Positions 11,600 through 24,564 are shown, numbered from the stretch's first letter. The stretch: DNA of 64,000 nt from Prorocentrum cordatum (GCA_963575745.1 CAUYUJ010016371.1:740726-804725); one strand, 5' to 3'. The notes: generated by a model from the sequence alone, not told the origin. Translations and numbers: made by a program.

Positions 11600-13950
11600 T
11601 TCAAGGAACACTTAGAAAAGGATCCGTTGATAACGACTCCTTGCAAACTAATCCTTTGTGGCGAATCCTTAGTGAGGGCTCCTGGGAAACAGGCGTCCTT
11701 AATGACGACTCCTTAGTAAGGAATCCTTGGAAAGGAATCGTCAGTAAGGAGTCCTTAGTAGGGACTCCCAAATGAGAAACCATTCTTAAGAAACGTGTAT
11801 TAAGGACTCCTTAGTAAAACCGAGCCCTTACTGGGTAGCCGTTCAGTGCGGATCCCTGGATAAGGGATCCTTGATAAAGAATAGTTACTGCTGAATGCAT
11901 AACAAAGGCACCTCAACAAAGGAGTCTGAGCGAGGATCTGATAAACAACAAATGAGAATTGGGGAAACAATAATGCGACACGCTTAGTGGGAAATTCGTC
12001 TTACGGAATCGTTGCCGAGAAATCCTTCCTAAGAAATCCTCTGTACATGGGATCCTTCGTGAGGAATTATCAGTCACAGGCCCCGTTCAGGATTCCTTCT
12101 TAAACAAGGAAGCCCTAATCGGGGATCCGCTAATAAGGAACCCTTTTGTAGGGGACCATTCGTCAGGAACATTGGATGGAATTCCCTGAAGGGAAATCGT
12201 GAAGGGGGACTCCTCTGCCAAGAATCTCTATTACGGTGCTTAACGAGAAATCCTGAATAAGGAACACATTGGTGGGGATTCCGCAGCCACGAGCCCTGAG
12301 TCCATGTGCATGAGACAGGCCTTAGTGGGGAGACGATGGCAAGGAACCCGGAGGAAGGAATCCATAGTATTAGTGGGGGACCCTTGGTATTAGTCAGGGG
12401 TTCCCCTGTACGAAGTCCTCACCAAAAAAAGGCACCTTACTGATACTGTCTTACGAACGGTTCCTTGGAGGAAGATGCCTTATCCAGGATTCCTTACGAA
12501 AGGACCCCCCATCCAGAATTCCTTACCAAGGATTGCTTTCGACAATTTTCCTACTAACGAGTCCTTGACGTGAGATCCGCACTAGCGATTCTTTACGACG
12601 AATGTAATATTACTGTTGTTCTTGCTCACGATTCTTTACTAAAGATTTCTTCGCCAGGATTCCTTACGACGGAATCCTTGCTGAGGGTTTCACACCCAAG
12701 AACCCTTGTCATTTCTCAAGGAAGATTAGTTTAGTGAGTAACTTGGACGACGGATGCCGTGCGAATGATTCTTCGTTCAGGATTAGTGATTCGGGTCCTT
12801 GCTACGGTGTCCTTATTGCGAACTCCTTACTGGGGAAAGGCTTTCTGACCCAGGATTCCTTACGAATGATTTCTTGTGAAGGATTCCCGACGCAGGAATC
12901 CTTAATTGCTGGTTTCTTACTCATGATTCTTCTCCATGACTCAGTATCCAGGAATCCTTGTTCAGGCGTCTGTTGGACAAGTTCCTTATTGATTTTTGTT
13001 TTTTTCTCGGGAGGGTTCCATACCAACGGTTCATTGCGAACTGTTCCTTAGCGAGGGTGCCTTACTGAGGATTCCTTGCGAAAAAAAGAGCTACCCACTA
13101 CTGAGTCCATAACATGGAATCCGCACTAGGGATGCCTTGCTAAGGATGTTTTGCGAATGTTTCATTACGCATCATTTCGTACTACTGATTCCTGAGGCAG
13201 GACCTCTTATTCAGGAATCTTCACGGAAGGGCTTCAAACATCCTCATGGAATTCCTTAGTCAACATTCCTTCCGCGCGTGTCCTTGGCGACGGATGCCAC
13301 GCGACGGATTCCGTCATTCAGGGTTCCCGGGAGAGAATTTCGCAATATAAGCGGCCCCTGCCAAGGTGTCCTTGCTGATAATTCCTGACGGATGATTCCT
13401 TACTGAAGATTCCTAAAGCTGGGTTTCCTTGCGTGGATTCCCTGAGAAGGGTTCCTGACAAAAAAGTACCCTTGCGCAAAATCGTCATTGCGATGGAATC
13501 CGGAATGCGGATTCCTTACCAAGGACTTCTTACACATCCTTCACTAAATATTATTTCCTTTGGGTTCCTCACCAGTGTCTCCTCATTCGGACCTTAATAC
13601 GGAACTTTATTCAAGATTCGTTGATAACTATTATGTATTATCGTTTCTTTGCCCAATATTCCTTATCAGATGCCGTCGGAATGATTCTCGACAGAAAAAA
13701 TACCCCTTAATGGTTCCCCTTTAAATATTATTTTCCGGGCCCCTGACCAAGGGTTCCTGGCCAATGGTTCCCCGTCCAGAATTCCCGACCAAAGATATTT
13801 TATCGCAAAGAATCCTTACCAGGGGCTCCTTACTGAAGATTCCTACTTAAAGACCCCTTTACGGAAGAAATCTTAGGAATGATTGATTGGTAACGATTTC
13901 GAACCAAAAGAATTCCTTAACCAGGTTGCCTGATCAATGACTCCCCGCTA
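11600..13950. repeat. Degenerate satellite III built on GGATTCCTTACnAA
   Basis: About 2.3 kb is dominated by variants of AGGATTCCTTAC and AAGGAATCCTTAG every 15-17 bases or multiples of that, with strong drift and some inverted units near 11,640-11,800. Unlike its flanks it is AT-rich, and almost no long frame survives in it. The same words resume at 15,540-15,900 after the 90-bp array, so the two blocks were probably once continuous. Confidence 0.7.
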
Positions 13951-13974
13951 ACGACGCGCTGTTCCCAACCATCC

Positions 13975-15420
13975 TGTGGCGCTGGGTCCTCGTTTTGAAG
14001 TGACAGCGCCCTGCGTCCTCACTCCTGCTGCCCCCCCCTCCCCTCCGCCCCCCCCTCCTCCCGCCCACCCCCTCACTTTGCTGCGCCCCTCGCGCGCTTC
14101 GCGGCCCCATGGGGGGCCCCGCCGAAGGCCCGCATGTCAGCGCTCGCGTGCGCTCACAACGCACATTTTGGCACGCCCTTCACACGCTTCCTGGCCCCAT
14201 AGGGAACCCCGCCACAGGCGCGAGCGCCAGCGTTCGCACGCGGCCACCACGCCAATTTTTGGCACACCCCTCACACGCTTCGGTGCCCCATAGAGTTCCC
14301 CACCGAAGGCGCAAGTGCCAGCGTTCGCACGCGCCCATCAAGCCCGTTTTGGCGCGCCCCTCGCGCGCTTCGTGGCTCCATGGGGGGCCCGACCGAGGCC
14401 CAAATGCCGGCGTTCGCATGCGGCCACCGCGCCCATGTCGGCACGCCACTCGAACGTTCCGCGGACCCGCGGGGAGCCCCATCGAAGGCCCAAATGCCAG
14501 CATTCGCGTGCGCCCACGGCGCAAATTTGGCACGCCCTTCATGCGGTTCGCGGCCCCGCAGGGAACTCAACCGAAAGCCCAAATGCCAGCGTTCGCGCGC
14601 GCCCAACCCGCCCATTTGGGCACGCCCCTCGCACGTTTCGGGGCCCCATGGGGAGCTTCGCCGACGACCTACGCGCCAGCGTTCGCATGCGCCAACCGCG
14701 CTCATTGGGCACGCCCCCCACCCGCTTCGTGGCCCCATCAGGGGGCCCCGCCGGAGGCCCGGATGCCAGCGTTCGCATGCGCCCACCAAGCGCATTTTTG
14801 GCGCACTCCGCGCGCGCTTCGTCGGCCCCATAGGGAGACCCACCGGAGGCCCGCATGCCAGCGCTCGCACGCGCTTGCCGCGCCCATTTCTGTCACGCCC
14901 CTCGCGCGCTTCGGCCCCATAGGGTTCCCCGCCGGCCACTCGAACGTTCCGCGGGCCCGCGGGGGGCCCCATCGAAGGCCCAAATGCCAGCATTCGCCTG
15001 CGCCCGCGGCGCAAATGTTGGCGCGCCCTCACGCGGTTCGCGACCCCGCAAGGAACTCGACCGAAAGCCCAAATGCCAGCGTTCGCGCGCGCCCACCCCG
15101 ACAATTTGGGCACGCCCCTCGCATGTTTCGGGGCCCCATGGGGAGCTTCGCCGAAGACCTACACGCCAGCGTTCGCATGCGCCCACCGCGCTCATTGGGC
15201 ACGCCCCTCACCCGCTTCGTGGCCCCATCAGGGGGCCCCGCCGAAGGCCCGGATGCCAGCGTTCGCACGCGCCCACCAAACGCATGTTTGGCGCACTCCG
15301 CACGCGCTTCGTCGGCTCCATAGGGAGACCCACCGGGGGCCCGCATGCCAGCGCTCGCACGCGCTTGCCGCGCCCATTTCTGGCACGCCCCTCGGCGGAG
15401 CTCCCTCTGCGGCCGAAGCG
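13975..15420. repeat. 90-bp satellite, locus 1, with leader
   Basis: A leader with CCTCGTTTTGAAGTGACAG and CCCTGCGTCCT (13,985-14,020) and a C-rich tract precede about 14 units of 90 bp. Anchors such as GGCACGCCCCTCGCGCGCTT fall at 14,261, 14,351, 14,440, 14,529 and 14,619. The period is a multiple of 3, so frames of 404 codons (plus) and 280 codons (minus) stay open without being genes. A higher-order copy is visible: 14,441-14,930 is repeated at 14,931-15,420, an offset of 490. A related locus lies at 55,250-56,120. Confidence 0.85.
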
Positions 15421-15469
15421 TGCGGTGCGCGCGCAGCGGCTGTGCCCGCAACTGCACATGGTTGGGTTC

Positions 15470-15900
15470 TTCGCCAGGCTATTTGTCTCTCCTGGATCCC
15501 TTCGTCTGCGAATTCATTGCGAAGGGTATCTTATCTAGGGCCCCTCGTTCAGGGGCCCTTAATAGTGGGTTCCTTACTACGGGCTCGTTAGTCAGGATTT
15601 TGGCGCAAGGTTCAATGATTCCTTCTGGAGGATTCCTAACTGAAGATTCCCTATTCAAGATTCCTTACTAAGGGTTTCTTACAACGGGTTCATCAATACG
15701 GGCTCTCTTCTCAGTCAAGGACTCCCTGCCGCAGATTCCTTAGACAAAGAATCCTGACCATGGATTCCGTTCTAAAGGGTCCTTTGCGTGGGCCCATTCG
15801 TTCTTCGTCCAAGAATCCTCGCGGCCGAGTCGTTATTTTGGACTCCGTGCATGGGATTCCTTATTCGAAATTCCTCGCCCAAGAACCATTATTACGGAAG
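15470..15900. repeat. Satellite III resumed
   Basis: GATTCCTTACTAAGG, GGATTCCTAACTGAAG and similar words continue the array seen before 13,950. Positions 15,900-16,500 hold no recognisable gene, only GC-rich sequence with open frames on both strands. Confidence 0.6.
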
Positions 15901-16514
15901 CGTCCGCATGGCTCAACTTGGTTTGGTCTCCGTGCCCCCAACTCCCTTGTTCCATTGCCGTTTGTTTGCTGGTGTTGTCATTTCTGATGCACTCGTGCTA
16001 ATTGTTGCTGGTTTATGCGACGATGCTGCTTGTGTGTTACCGTGTTTGGTGATTTGACTGCGTTGTGTTTGCCGGGTTATGTTATTTGTGCGCGCTTTTT
16101 CAAGAAATCGACCGCCCGCCGATCGGCCGGGGCTTCCCCCGACCGGCTGGCGCGGCTGTCTGCGTCCGCGCGCCCGCCGAGCTCCGCGCCGGCAGCGCGC
16201 TGTCTGCGCGCCGCGGGGCGGCTTCCAGAGCCGTTGCCTCTCCTCCTCCCATCCTGGGGGCTGCGCCGCCGACTCCCGCTGGGGCCTGCGTTGGATCTCG
16301 CCCGGGGGGGCGCTCCGACCTCGCGAGTCTCCTTCGGCGCCCGCCTGCGGACATCCCGCGCGGCGGCTGGGCTTTGCTGGTGGCGCCCTCGATGAGGGGC
16401 CGACGCTGGTCTCCGCCCCCGCTCTGGTGGCTCTCTCCTCTCGCCGCGGGCCCCGGGGTCGGCCCCGGGCCGCGCGGCGGGGGCTGCTCGGCGGCGGCCC
16501 CGCCAGGCTGCGCC

Positions 16515-19065
16515 CTACGCTTTCTGGGCCCTTGCTCCGCGGTCAGTCTGCGCAAATGGCCGTTTCTTTTGGGGGGCCGTGCTCAGGAAGTTGGCTGCGC
16601 CAAGGTGCTCTGCCAGGGCTGTCCAGATCTGCAATGGATCCTGGCTGGGGTGCGCCCTCTGGGGCTCTTTCAGCGGGTCGTGGGCGCCGCTGGCGGTGGG
16701 TGCCGAGGCGGCCGCCGACCGGTTCATTCCCCGGCGCGCTGCCGGGCCGACCGCGGGCCGCGCGGCGGGATTGGGCGGGCGGGCGAGGAGGGCCGCGCCC
16801 CGCGCCCGGATGGGCCGAACGGCGGATGGCCGCGCGCCCCAGATGTCCGCGAGGCACCGGGCACAGAACCAATCGGCGTTCCAGGCCCAGCACGGGGGCC
16901 CGCGCGCCGGGCCCCCGGCGAAGGCGTTGGCGCCGTGCCGAGGCGGGTCGGAGCGAAGGCAGACGTGCCGGGGGGGCTGTCCTGCCTTCCAGGCCGGGGC
17001 TGTCTCTCCCAGGGGGCGTCCGCCGCGCCTTGCTGCGCGCCCTGTCTCGCTCGCCCGCCGAACCTGTCCTCGTCGATGCGGTGCCGGGGAACGGCGGCGC
17101 CGAAGGCGCCGGGGCAGCGTGCCCCCCCCCCCCCCCTGGAAGCAGCAGGCCCGCTATAGGGGCGCGTCGCTCGTGGGGTCGCCGACCAGGCGGCCCTGCG
17201 GCAGCGGTCGCCTGGCGTGGACATCGCCAATCTGCCCATCGTGTTCGTCCAGGTCGCGCAGGTGGGGCCGAGCTTGCCGTGCCCCAGGACGGGGCGCCTC
17301 TGGGCCCGCAGCTCGTTTTTCCAGCGCCCAATCGACTGCCGTCTGAAGCAGCGCCCCTTCTGTGGTAGGCGGTCTCGCGGTTGGCTGCAAGAAGTTGCCC
17401 GGCCCGCGCCAGAAGCCAAACGCATGCGTCGGTGCCGAAGTTCCCGCGGCAATCGTCGCATCAGATGACGTCGCTTTTCGAATGTCTGCTGGTCTCGAAG
17501 CGGACGTCATCATCGCGCAGGGCTGGTGGATCCAAAGCAATGCCAGGCAGCGGGGCGCTGGGTATATCAGCCAAAAGGTCGCGTCCCGAGGTTGACGCCC
17601 CCCCGCCGACATAATCCACGGCCCGGGCCTGCTTCAGCTCAGCCAGGTCGCGTAGACCAATGTCAGAGCCGGTCAAGGCGCAATCGTGCGCCTTGAGCGC
17701 GCCCAGGCTGGCGGGTTCCAAAAGCGCGTCCAAGGCCTGGGGGGCAAGGGTTCATGTCCCTCCAGGTGGTTGGGCAGCTCGCCTGCCTGGCAACAGGGTG
17801 ATGGTGGGATGCGGTGGCCAGGCAGCTGACAGCTCGCAGTAGGTCTTCAATCCTGCCGTGGGGCATGCAGAAATCCGTGGGCTGCATCCCCCGACTGGCG
17901 CCGAACCTACCCCAAATGGGAAGGCGCGCCTTGTCCCAAGGGTTCCAGAAGGCGGGGACAGCCTCCCATACATCTCCACTGGGGCCCGGCTTGCAGTAAG
18001 GGTGCAGCAGTACCCTCGGCTTGCGGATCATGATGAGCATGATGGTCAGCAAGTTCGTACCCCAGAAAGAACAGAGGGGCTTTTGGCCGGGCCCGGGGAG
18101 TTGGCCCCCGATCTGCTCCCAGTGGCCCTCAAGCTGCCGGAAAACCGTTCGGAGGTAGCTGGCTGTGGGCTGCCCTGTGTGGCGTTTTCAGCGGCAAGTG
18201 GTGCCGCTCCAACACCCATGTGGTTGGCGTGGGGTTCCGTGGGGGACCGAATCGCCCTTCTTCCGCCAGCGGTTGCCGGACACTCTCAACTTCGGCTCGG
18301 GATGGAGCTGGTCTTATGCCAGGTACGCCTCTGGGGCGTCGTCCTGTCGTAACCCTGCCAGGTGTAGCAGCACCGCCCAAGTTGCTATGTAGACATAGTT
18401 CGTAGGGTCCAGCTCCAGCTCCAGGTCATATCATATCCGTCGTGGCTGAATAACTTCCTGCAATGATCCGCAAAATCCCGAAGCACGTCGCCAGGTCTGT
18501 ACATGTGCGAGAGGAGACCCATGGCGTAGAAGAGGACAAGAGCAAGGCCCGGGTCCATTAGCAGCCGAGTCCCGGCGCTCTGCAAGTGCTCAGCCAGCTC
18601 TTTCCAGTTGAGACTGTCGGGTAGCCGGGAGCCGACCAGGATGGCAAAGCCGAGCTGCTGCTGCTCGCGTACCTTGGCTAACTTCTTGCTCTTGGGCTTT
18701 AGCACGGCGTCCGCTCCCATCCTGCTGCGGTCTTCTCCCCTTGCTTCGTCTGAAAACCAAATATCACATTCTGTGGCTGGTCTAAAAAAATGGTCTTCGG
18801 CTAACTCCTGCCCGTTTCCTGCATGCTTCGGGTAACGGAACGGAGGACGGCACGGAGGAGCACAATCATCAAGATTCGGTTGCATCACTTGCATCACAGA
18901 CTTAATCTTCCCTCCGCAGAAACATGTGTGATATACTGACATTCGCCAAGCGTCCAGAAACATCATATCAAAAAGCCAATCGAGGCGAGCGACAGAAAGT
19001 ATCAGAGGGCAACAAAGCACAGCAAGCAAGAAACAGAGGCGTTGGGACATCCCACGATCAAGCAA
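16515..19065 (-). pseudogene. Decayed minus-strand coding region, function unknown
   Basis: The clearest piece is a 226-codon frame (19,065 down to 18,385) of normal amino-acid variety that starts with a hydrophobic stretch (LCFLLAVLCCPLIL) and contains DPGLALVLFYAMGLLSHMY. At about 18,423-18,438 the minus strand has TATGATATGA, a tandem 5-base copy. Beyond it the natural-looking peptide (ELDPTNYVYIATWAVLLHL) continues in another frame and then meets a stop. Further gene-like stretches follow downstream: WEAVPAFWNPWDKARLPIWG (about 17,950), DIGLRDLAELKQARAVDYV (about 17,650), LLQTAVDWALEKRAAG (about 17,340), WFCARCLADIW (about 16,850) and QIWTALAEHLGAANFL (about 16,600). No family is recognised. 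It may be several exons or one broken gene. Confidence 0.4.
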
Positions 19066-22000
19066 CTACCTTAGCCACAATGGACTACGAAATGATGATG
19101 ATGATGGTGATGAGTAGGAGAAGGAAGAGGAGGCGGAGGTAGATGAGGATGAACTGGCTGCGGAAGAAGATCTTTGCTGCTGCCTCATTTAAACTAAGTG
19201 TCGCATCTCCCTGGCAATCTCCCTGGGTGCCAGTAGGCGTCTGACACGAAGTGCTCCGAGAGTCGCGGGTCGTTGGCGTCCAGCTGCCTTGGCACCACCA
19301 GCACGTGCGCAGGCGGAGGATCAGCACATGCGGAGGGAAGAGGAGGGCGGGGAGGGAAGGAGAGGGGAGGGAGAGAGAGGAGAGATGGCAACTCAGAAAC
19401 TTAGCTCTCACCAGTACAAGTACTCAACTGGCTCTCCCCAGTCATCGCAATTACCCTGACTGCAGATATTGAGCGCCGCTGCTTCTCCACATGGACCTGA
19501 CTGAGGAATTCAGTAAGTACCAAGTGATTTGGATATCCTATAATGTCTCTCTCTCTCTCTCTCCCTCCCCCCTCTCTGGTCCAGTCGAGAGCCAGATATC
19601 TGCCCAGGCACCGTTTCGTACAAACGTAGCGTCCACGACGCTCGAGCTTCCCTGTGGCGGCTCCAGACGCTCTCGCTGACTGCAGGGTGGCACACTAGAA
19701 GGACCGATACGGTTACACCAAAGAAAGAATGCAACGGCCCCGTCCAAATCACACCGGCGAACATAAACCCGAAACCCAACTGACGTCCGCGAAGACCCTG
19801 GCGAGGGCGAGCGGGGTCAAACTGCGGGCACGAAGACCCGTCCGACCCTGCCCTCCCGGATTCGGGTAGCAGTATCAGCGGGTCCGTCGAGTGGAGGGCG
19901 CCAAGCACTCAGCTCGGAGGAGCCAAATTCCAAGACCATGTAAACGGGGCCACAACTATGGGGCCACGGGAACGGCGTCCGTCGCGGGTCCCAGCAAGCG
20001 GGAAATGGAAAGGGAAGAGGCAGAGTGACAGGAGAGGTAGAGAAGGGGACCGAAGTGGGGGGGAGAGGAGGGGGAGACAGGACGGAGAGGGGACGGAAGG
20101 AGAAGGATCCATAAAACTGGCGTTCCGATGCTTAACACTCCTCGGGTGAGCGCTCGGCCCACGGGTGCCGATCGATTAAAGATGAGAGGTGCATGTTTGA
20201 GTGCTTTGCTTTTCCTTACCAATGGCTCTGGCAGTCGGATGTTAAAAAGACGACGGCATCACATATGTTCAGCAACTTCCTGTATTTCCCGCGCTAGCAC
20301 CCATATGACACAACTTGCAGTGACGCGCCGCTGCAGTGCACATGCCCCTCTGTTGCACACCCCATATACGGATTGTGCAAACTCTAACCCGGCGCCCTCC
20401 ATGGATCAACTGCCTTCGAACACGTCCCGTCTTGAGCAGCGGCGTTGACGCACACTGCAATAAGGCGGACGTGGCGAGGTCAGTTTACTGACTGCGACCT
20501 GGCCGCTGGATGTTTTGGAACGGGACGTATGCTCACGGAAGCACTCAATTCGGAGAAATGTGCTTTGCAGGAACAACGCCTGCCCGCAAACATTCCCTAT
20601 TACCCCGTCTACTGCGCCCAATCTCTGCTGTTCTAGCCGGGCCGGGTGATGTCAGAAGTGGTGGTGACCGCGGCTCAAATGTGTAAGGCGAACAGCAACA
20701 ACTATTCCTCCTCCTGCTCCTGCCCATCCCTTCTTCTCGCAGAGAGCCTGGGCGCCTGGCAGCTGTGAGCGACAATCGGCGGGATGCCTCTAGGAATCGG
20801 TACTCCGCCCGCATCTTGAATGCTGGCGGTCGCGGGATCGCGACCAGAAAACTCGCCCTCCCCCTCGCCCTCTCTCCTCCTGAGGTACGCATCCCAAAAC
20901 CCAATCCATGCTCCCTCTGCGACCCCTGCTCCTCTTGCCCCTCCGTCCCTTTCCTCCTCAGAGTCCCTCTCTCGCTCTCCCTCGTCGCCATCAACATCAG
21001 AAACCCGCAAACTTCGTGCGCTAGTGCCTACTTCCAATTGCCGCGTACCCTGGGATGCATGCCAAGGGACGTACGAACGAGCAGTGGGATCCGCCTGGGG
21101 GGGGGGCAAGACACATCTCAGGCCGTGGAAATGCCCTGGCTTGGATCTCCTCGGACGCCATTTCGACCCATCCAAGACGCCTCCAATACCCGTCTTTCGG
21201 GCGTCTTGGCGCTGCTCGCAAATCGAGAAGCGTGACAACGAAGACTGTATTTGAAGGAATGTGTAGAATCTCCGTCGCGACGCGCCCGGGCGACTTATGA
21301 ACGACACTGGGCGGCAACGTCACTTTTCCCGCCTCTCATCCGAGACCTGGCACATTCCTGGGGGCCGACCAAGGAAGCCAGCTCGACGGTCCCGACGAAT
21401 TCCTGGGGGTCCAGCGGTGGACTCGCTCTGGAACAGTCGCGGCCAGCTTCGCGGCCCGTGGGGGGGGGGGGCCTCCCAACCAAATTTCGCACCCGTGAAG
21501 TAACGCTACAGAAGACGCGGCCCCACTCTGGAAACGAAACCCGATCGAGCGCACCTTCGCGGTAGACGTGCCGACGACGAGGCATGTGCTTGAATGGGCC
21601 AGGGTGCAACACAAACGCATGGCAACCATATACGCCTGGATGCATCACCATGTCTACCCGCTTGTCCACGACACTGCGTTGTATAGCGATGGCCCAAAGC
21701 TAATCTACAACAATCCACAAGTGAATCAATGTTCGAATCTCCGATGCGGTCGTGCAATAAATGCCCCAATCAACCACACACGCGACAAAACAAAGAAACA
21801 CCATGCTTTACCACATGCACACGGGAAACGCTAAAACAATGACGCAACAAATGGCTCCCCCTGGCCTAAAGGTAGCACCAACAAAGGCAGTAGAAACGGA
21901 AGTTGTCCGTACCCAGCCTGCGCAAATGTCGACGGATCAGGCAAGCTCGAACAGTGCGTCCCCTAATGCATTCCCAAGAGAGGGGGGACATTGCAAGAGA

Positions 22001-22300
22001 GAGATTACACACATAGACACATCAATGATAACGGCGCGCACCTCAATCCATTGCAAATGTTGATACACCCACTGACCACCAACGCCAATGTGATAATCAT
22101 GCAAAGGAGCCATCTGTCCCGCCAGGCATGGATCGGAGTGAGAGGTTATCGGGGGCCGAAGCCATCGAAGTGATCGAGACGCACGCCGCAGACGCCGATC
22201 GAAATCCAGAGTACCCTCAGCTCATTGATGGCCGTTAGTCTTGAATTAGAGCCACGCGCGCGTCTAGGTTCTAGTCGTCTTCTCCGGAGAGCCTTCCAAA
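19066..22300. other. No gene recognised
   Basis: This is mixed unique DNA with a CT run at 19,544-19,562 and purine-rich AGGGGA tracts at 19,340-19,385 and 20,035-20,105. Frames of about 150-200 codons near 20.5-21.3 kb occur on both strands without domain features. Confidence 0.4.
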
Positions 22301-22319
22301 CAACCGCCAGAGAAAACTG

Positions 22320-23010
22320 ACTTCTTGGGGCGTCTGGGGCTCGTCCGAGGTGCTCTTGGAGCCTTCTGGAGCGAGCACGTGGGGAGTCCACAAGTATCCC
22401 AAACCATCACAGACCCCACGGACTCTTGGGGGCAGCACTCGGGTGCAGGGGGGCAATCATTGGAGACCCTCGAACTGTCCACAGCCAGTGCGGGTGGATG
22501 TTTAATATGTTTGGGCCTGCTTGGAATGTAGCGGCCCCTTGGGCCTCTTCCTGGAGCGTTCGGGCTCGCTAGGGGGCGCCTTGGGGACTTTGGGGTGGCT
22601 CTTGGGCCGGCCGTCCTGGCGCATCTTGCGGCCCTTTGGTTGCTGTCTTCGACAATCTTTGCGTTCTCCAGGGTTGTCTTGGGGCGTTCTTGGCCTCTAC
22701 GCAGGCTCTCTTGAGTCGTCCTGGGGTCCTTATGGGGCGTTCTAGGGACATCTATGGGACGTTTTCGGGCATTGTTGTGGACCGCATTGGGGCATGCTGA
22801 AGCGCTCTAAAAAGCTATCCGAAGAAGAACAGCATGACAATGAAGAACACTGGTTCACCAGAGTCTTTTGCAAGATTTCTGGAGGCCTCTCGACGGCCCA
22901 AGATGGCCCCACGTCGGGTGCAAGAGACCCCCGAGACGGGCAAGAGGGCCCCGAGACTGCCCCAAAGAGCTCCCACGTCTGCCCTACAAGAGCCCAAGAA
23001 CGGACGGACG
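22320..23010. repeat. GGCCTCTTGGGGC / CCAAGAGGCCCC family tracts
   Basis: Positions 22,320-22,780 carry the GGGCGTTCTTGGGGCCTCTT orientation and 22,890-23,000 the CCAAGATGGCCCC orientation. These are the same words as the array module of the composite element, without its other modules. Similar tracts lie at 6,540-6,640, 43,890-44,150, 45,330-45,430, 48,380-48,480, 57,500-58,210 and 62,760-63,320. Confidence 0.6.
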
Positions 23011-23379
23011 ACAGGGCGGACGACGACGAGGACTAGAAGAGGACCCCTGACACGACGCGGAAGAATGTGCCACACGTTACGGCCTCCTGTGCGCCCACCC
23101 AAGGTGCTGGGCTGGTACGGTGGCGGTGCACAAGCAGCTGGATAACAGCAAGTAAATGCTGATGCTCCAATGCGGATCACCTGGGGCCACGCTTTCTGGA
23201 CCTTTGGAAACCGTGTGCCGTTGCCACACTTCCCGAATCTGGGAGAGTCGGAACGAAGAGACTCCGAGACCCCTGACGCGCTTCCTGGACCTGGGAGACC
23301 TCGAATGGTCACAATCCTGTGCCCATGCCACCCTACTTGGAGGCCCGAGAGGGTGACGACTACGTTCCCCTGAGATGCG

Positions 23380-23610
23380 CCATTGTCTGGGACTGCGACG
23401 CACCATCCTCAGACGGGCACGCACGGACTGCACCTGGAATAGTCTTGGGACCTCGTACCACTGCCTGGACCTGGGACGCATTCTAGACCTGGGACGCCCT
23501 ACCCTCGAGCAAACATGCAACGATTACGCCTGGAATGCTCTGCGGATGCGTCATTGTGGGGACCTGGGACGCATCATCCTCGAACAAACATGCAAACATA
23601 TGTCGGCGGC
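23380..23610. repeat. Degenerate tandem repeat around CTGGGACGCATCATCCTC
   Basis: CTGGGACGC-type words at about 23,393, 23,471, 23,489 and 23,563 are followed by CTCGAGCAAACATGCAA or CTCGAACAAACATGCAA and GATGCGTCATTGT. Spacing is irregular, about 75-95 bases. Nothing recognisable follows to 24,200. Confidence 0.5.
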
Positions 23611-24204
23611 GGATTCGGCGACGGGGCTAAGTGATCCCTGCAAGGAACGAACACAATCTGTGGCTTCTGTGGAGCCTGCATTGTAGCGGGACGTTGCCCG
23701 GGGGAATTAGCACACTGACAGCGCGCAATCGACTTGACTTGTATTCGCCTGGACAAGTGTACCCTCCCTCGTTTGAATGTGCATGCATATATGCTACATG
23801 TGATGCTTCAATTCGGTATGAACAGCATCTCCCTTGTTTGGGTGTAAATGAACGGATGCCAGGCAGTGCAAGAGCATCGACTGGCCATTCCATGCACGGG
23901 CGTACCTTCGAGGCCACAACTGCGACCGTAGTCAAATTCCTGAGAAGGGGCGGGGAGCACTGCAGCTGCAACCTTCCCAACGACTGCGCGTGCTCAACCT
24001 ACATATGCTGCGATGATGCTGTCGAGTCTTCACCATTTTCTCTCGCTGTCCCAAGTAAACACCACTGCACTCCATCGGATCGGATATCCAAATCAGAGTG
24101 AGGGGGCCCGAACGGTCATTCACTGTCCCTGGGTGCGTGGCTGAAATGGGGATCCACGGCGAAGATTCTTGTTGTTTTGTTGCGTCGTCCCCCCCCCCCG
24201 CTCC

Positions 24205-24368
24205 GCGACCCGCCCGCGACCCACCCTCGACCCACTCGCGACCCACCCCGCCACCCACCCACGACCCACCCCGCAACCCACGCGCGCGACCCACCCGCGA
24301 CCCACCCGCGACCCACCCCACGACCCACCCACGACCCACCCGCGACCCACCCGCGACCCACCCCGCGC
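24205..24368. repeat. (CGACCCACC)n minisatellite
   Basis: Units of 9-10 bases (CGCGACCCAC, CCACGACCCA) repeat across about 160 bp. On minus they give a Gly-Trp-Val-Ala-Gly-Gly-Ser repeat in several frames, which is a repeat artefact. Confidence 0.85.
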
Positions 24369-24564
24369 CCGCCCCCTCACTCTTATCCGCAATTGCGGGG
24401 TGCTACGGTATTCTACAATATCGGGGGGGTAGCAATGATAGACTACGTTTCCGATGTCCTCCACACAATGTGTGCTCAAGCTGAGAGGCCATTCTGCCCG
24501 GCTAAGCATTCGATGGCCAATTCAACGGTGACAAAGTATACTGCGAAGGACAACGCAGTCACAT

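Noticed and set aside
14109-15323. 404-codon plus frame
   Set aside because: It is the 90-bp satellite, whose period is a multiple of 3. An equally long frame exists on minus and units vary without codon bias.
16079-17368. 429-codon and 364-codon plus frames
   Set aside because: GC-rich shadow frames of Arg, Ala, Gly and Pro. The minus strand shows more natural peptides in the same DNA.
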